Of a stretch of 31,677 nt of DNA, positions 31,626-31,677 are shown in pieces. Each line of letters begins with the position of its first letter. Within the stretch, counting starts at the first letter, position 1. This DNA is from CAYHWW01 sp964360145 (GTDB taxonomy: Bacteria > Bdellovibrionota > UBA1018 > CAYHWW01). The notes under the pieces are model-generated. The model was given only the letters and a program-made list of their open reading frames with translations. It had not been told where the DNA came from and did not search any database. Made by a program: the position numbers and the translations under genes. The stretch lies in the NCBI GenBank assembly GCA_964360145.1, contig CAYHWW010000024.1, positions 1 to 31,677 on the forward strand. The letters are read 5' to 3'.

Positions 31626-31677
31626 ATGGCCACTATCATGGTCGTCGGAGCCAGTGGATTTCTCGGCTCCAACATCG
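31626..31677 (+). CDS. NAD(P)-dependent SDR/epimerase, N-terminal fragment
   Basis: The window ends 17 codons into this gene. It reads MATIMVVGASGFLGSNI, which is the first strand and the GxxGxxG nucleotide-binding loop of an extended short-chain dehydrogenase/reductase (epimerase type). The substrate cannot be told from this part. It follows the paralogous membrane-protein gene in the same direction and may share its transcript. Confidence 0.65.
   Translation, partial: MATIMVVGASGFLGSNI

Noticed and set aside
1..31677. CRISPR arrays, tRNA and rRNA genes
   Set aside because: No regularly spaced repeats and no tRNA or rRNA-like segments were noticed on reading either strand.

Overview
The window comes from a GC-rich Gram-negative bacterium: it has a lipoprotein-type periplasmic binding protein, Sec signal peptides and tightly overlapping operons. 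The sequence alone does not fix the phylum; a Bdellovibrionota/Myxococcota-like or other environmental proteobacterial lineage is a guess. The outer parts (about 1-7010 and 30200-31677) look like resident chromosome. They share a distinctive paralogous membrane-protein family, one copy on each side. The middle (about 7060-30075) looks like an accessory island. It carries remnants of three kinds of mobile element, and an 18-bp near-identical direct repeat lies at each edge, about 23 kb apart.

Left flank (160-7008, + strand): six co-directional genes that overlap or nearly abut. They encode a membrane protein of unknown function, a PhnC-type ATPase, a PhnE-type permease, a large exported protein with a C-terminal 2H (LigT-like) phosphoesterase domain, a HAD-type hydrolase and a PhnD-type binding lipoprotein. 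The grouping suggests import plus processing of a phosphorus compound. No C-P lyase or phosphonatase gene is visible.

Junction zone (7059-10786): a 567-codon minus-strand ORF joins the front of a radical SAM protein to a complete AAA/DUF4143 ATPase. A palindrome-containing promoter candidate sits exactly at the ATPase start. Next come a GNAT acetyltransferase, a reverse transcriptase relic of group II intron type and the 5' piece of an IS701-like transposase; the last two are joined in a mosaic.

Biosynthetic cluster (10787-29108): a hybrid NRPS/PKS system. Five minus-strand genes with 1-4 base overlaps or a 2-base gap form one operon: C-A-PCP-TE (A code DAQDLGVVDK, Gln), a methyltransferase, an MFS exporter, C-A-PCP-C-A-PCP (first A domain lacks the usual Asp; second code DVWHISLVDK, Ser) and KS-AT-KR-ACP. 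A convergent Sfp-type phosphopantetheinyl transferase and a divergent stand-alone carrier protein complete the set. The only thioesterase is on the first gene and the PKS is last, so assembly is probably not collinear: starter-X-Ser-(reduced malonyl unit)-Gln, with the Ser/PKS step giving a serine-derived statine-like unit. No starter-loading enzyme and no MbtH gene are visible here.

Right edge (29219-30075): a DUF6788 gene followed, across an A AAA AAG slippery heptamer, by a truncated ISKra4-like transposase in the -1 frame, plus several inverted repeats. The second paralogous membrane-protein gene and the first codons of an SDR/epimerase gene follow.
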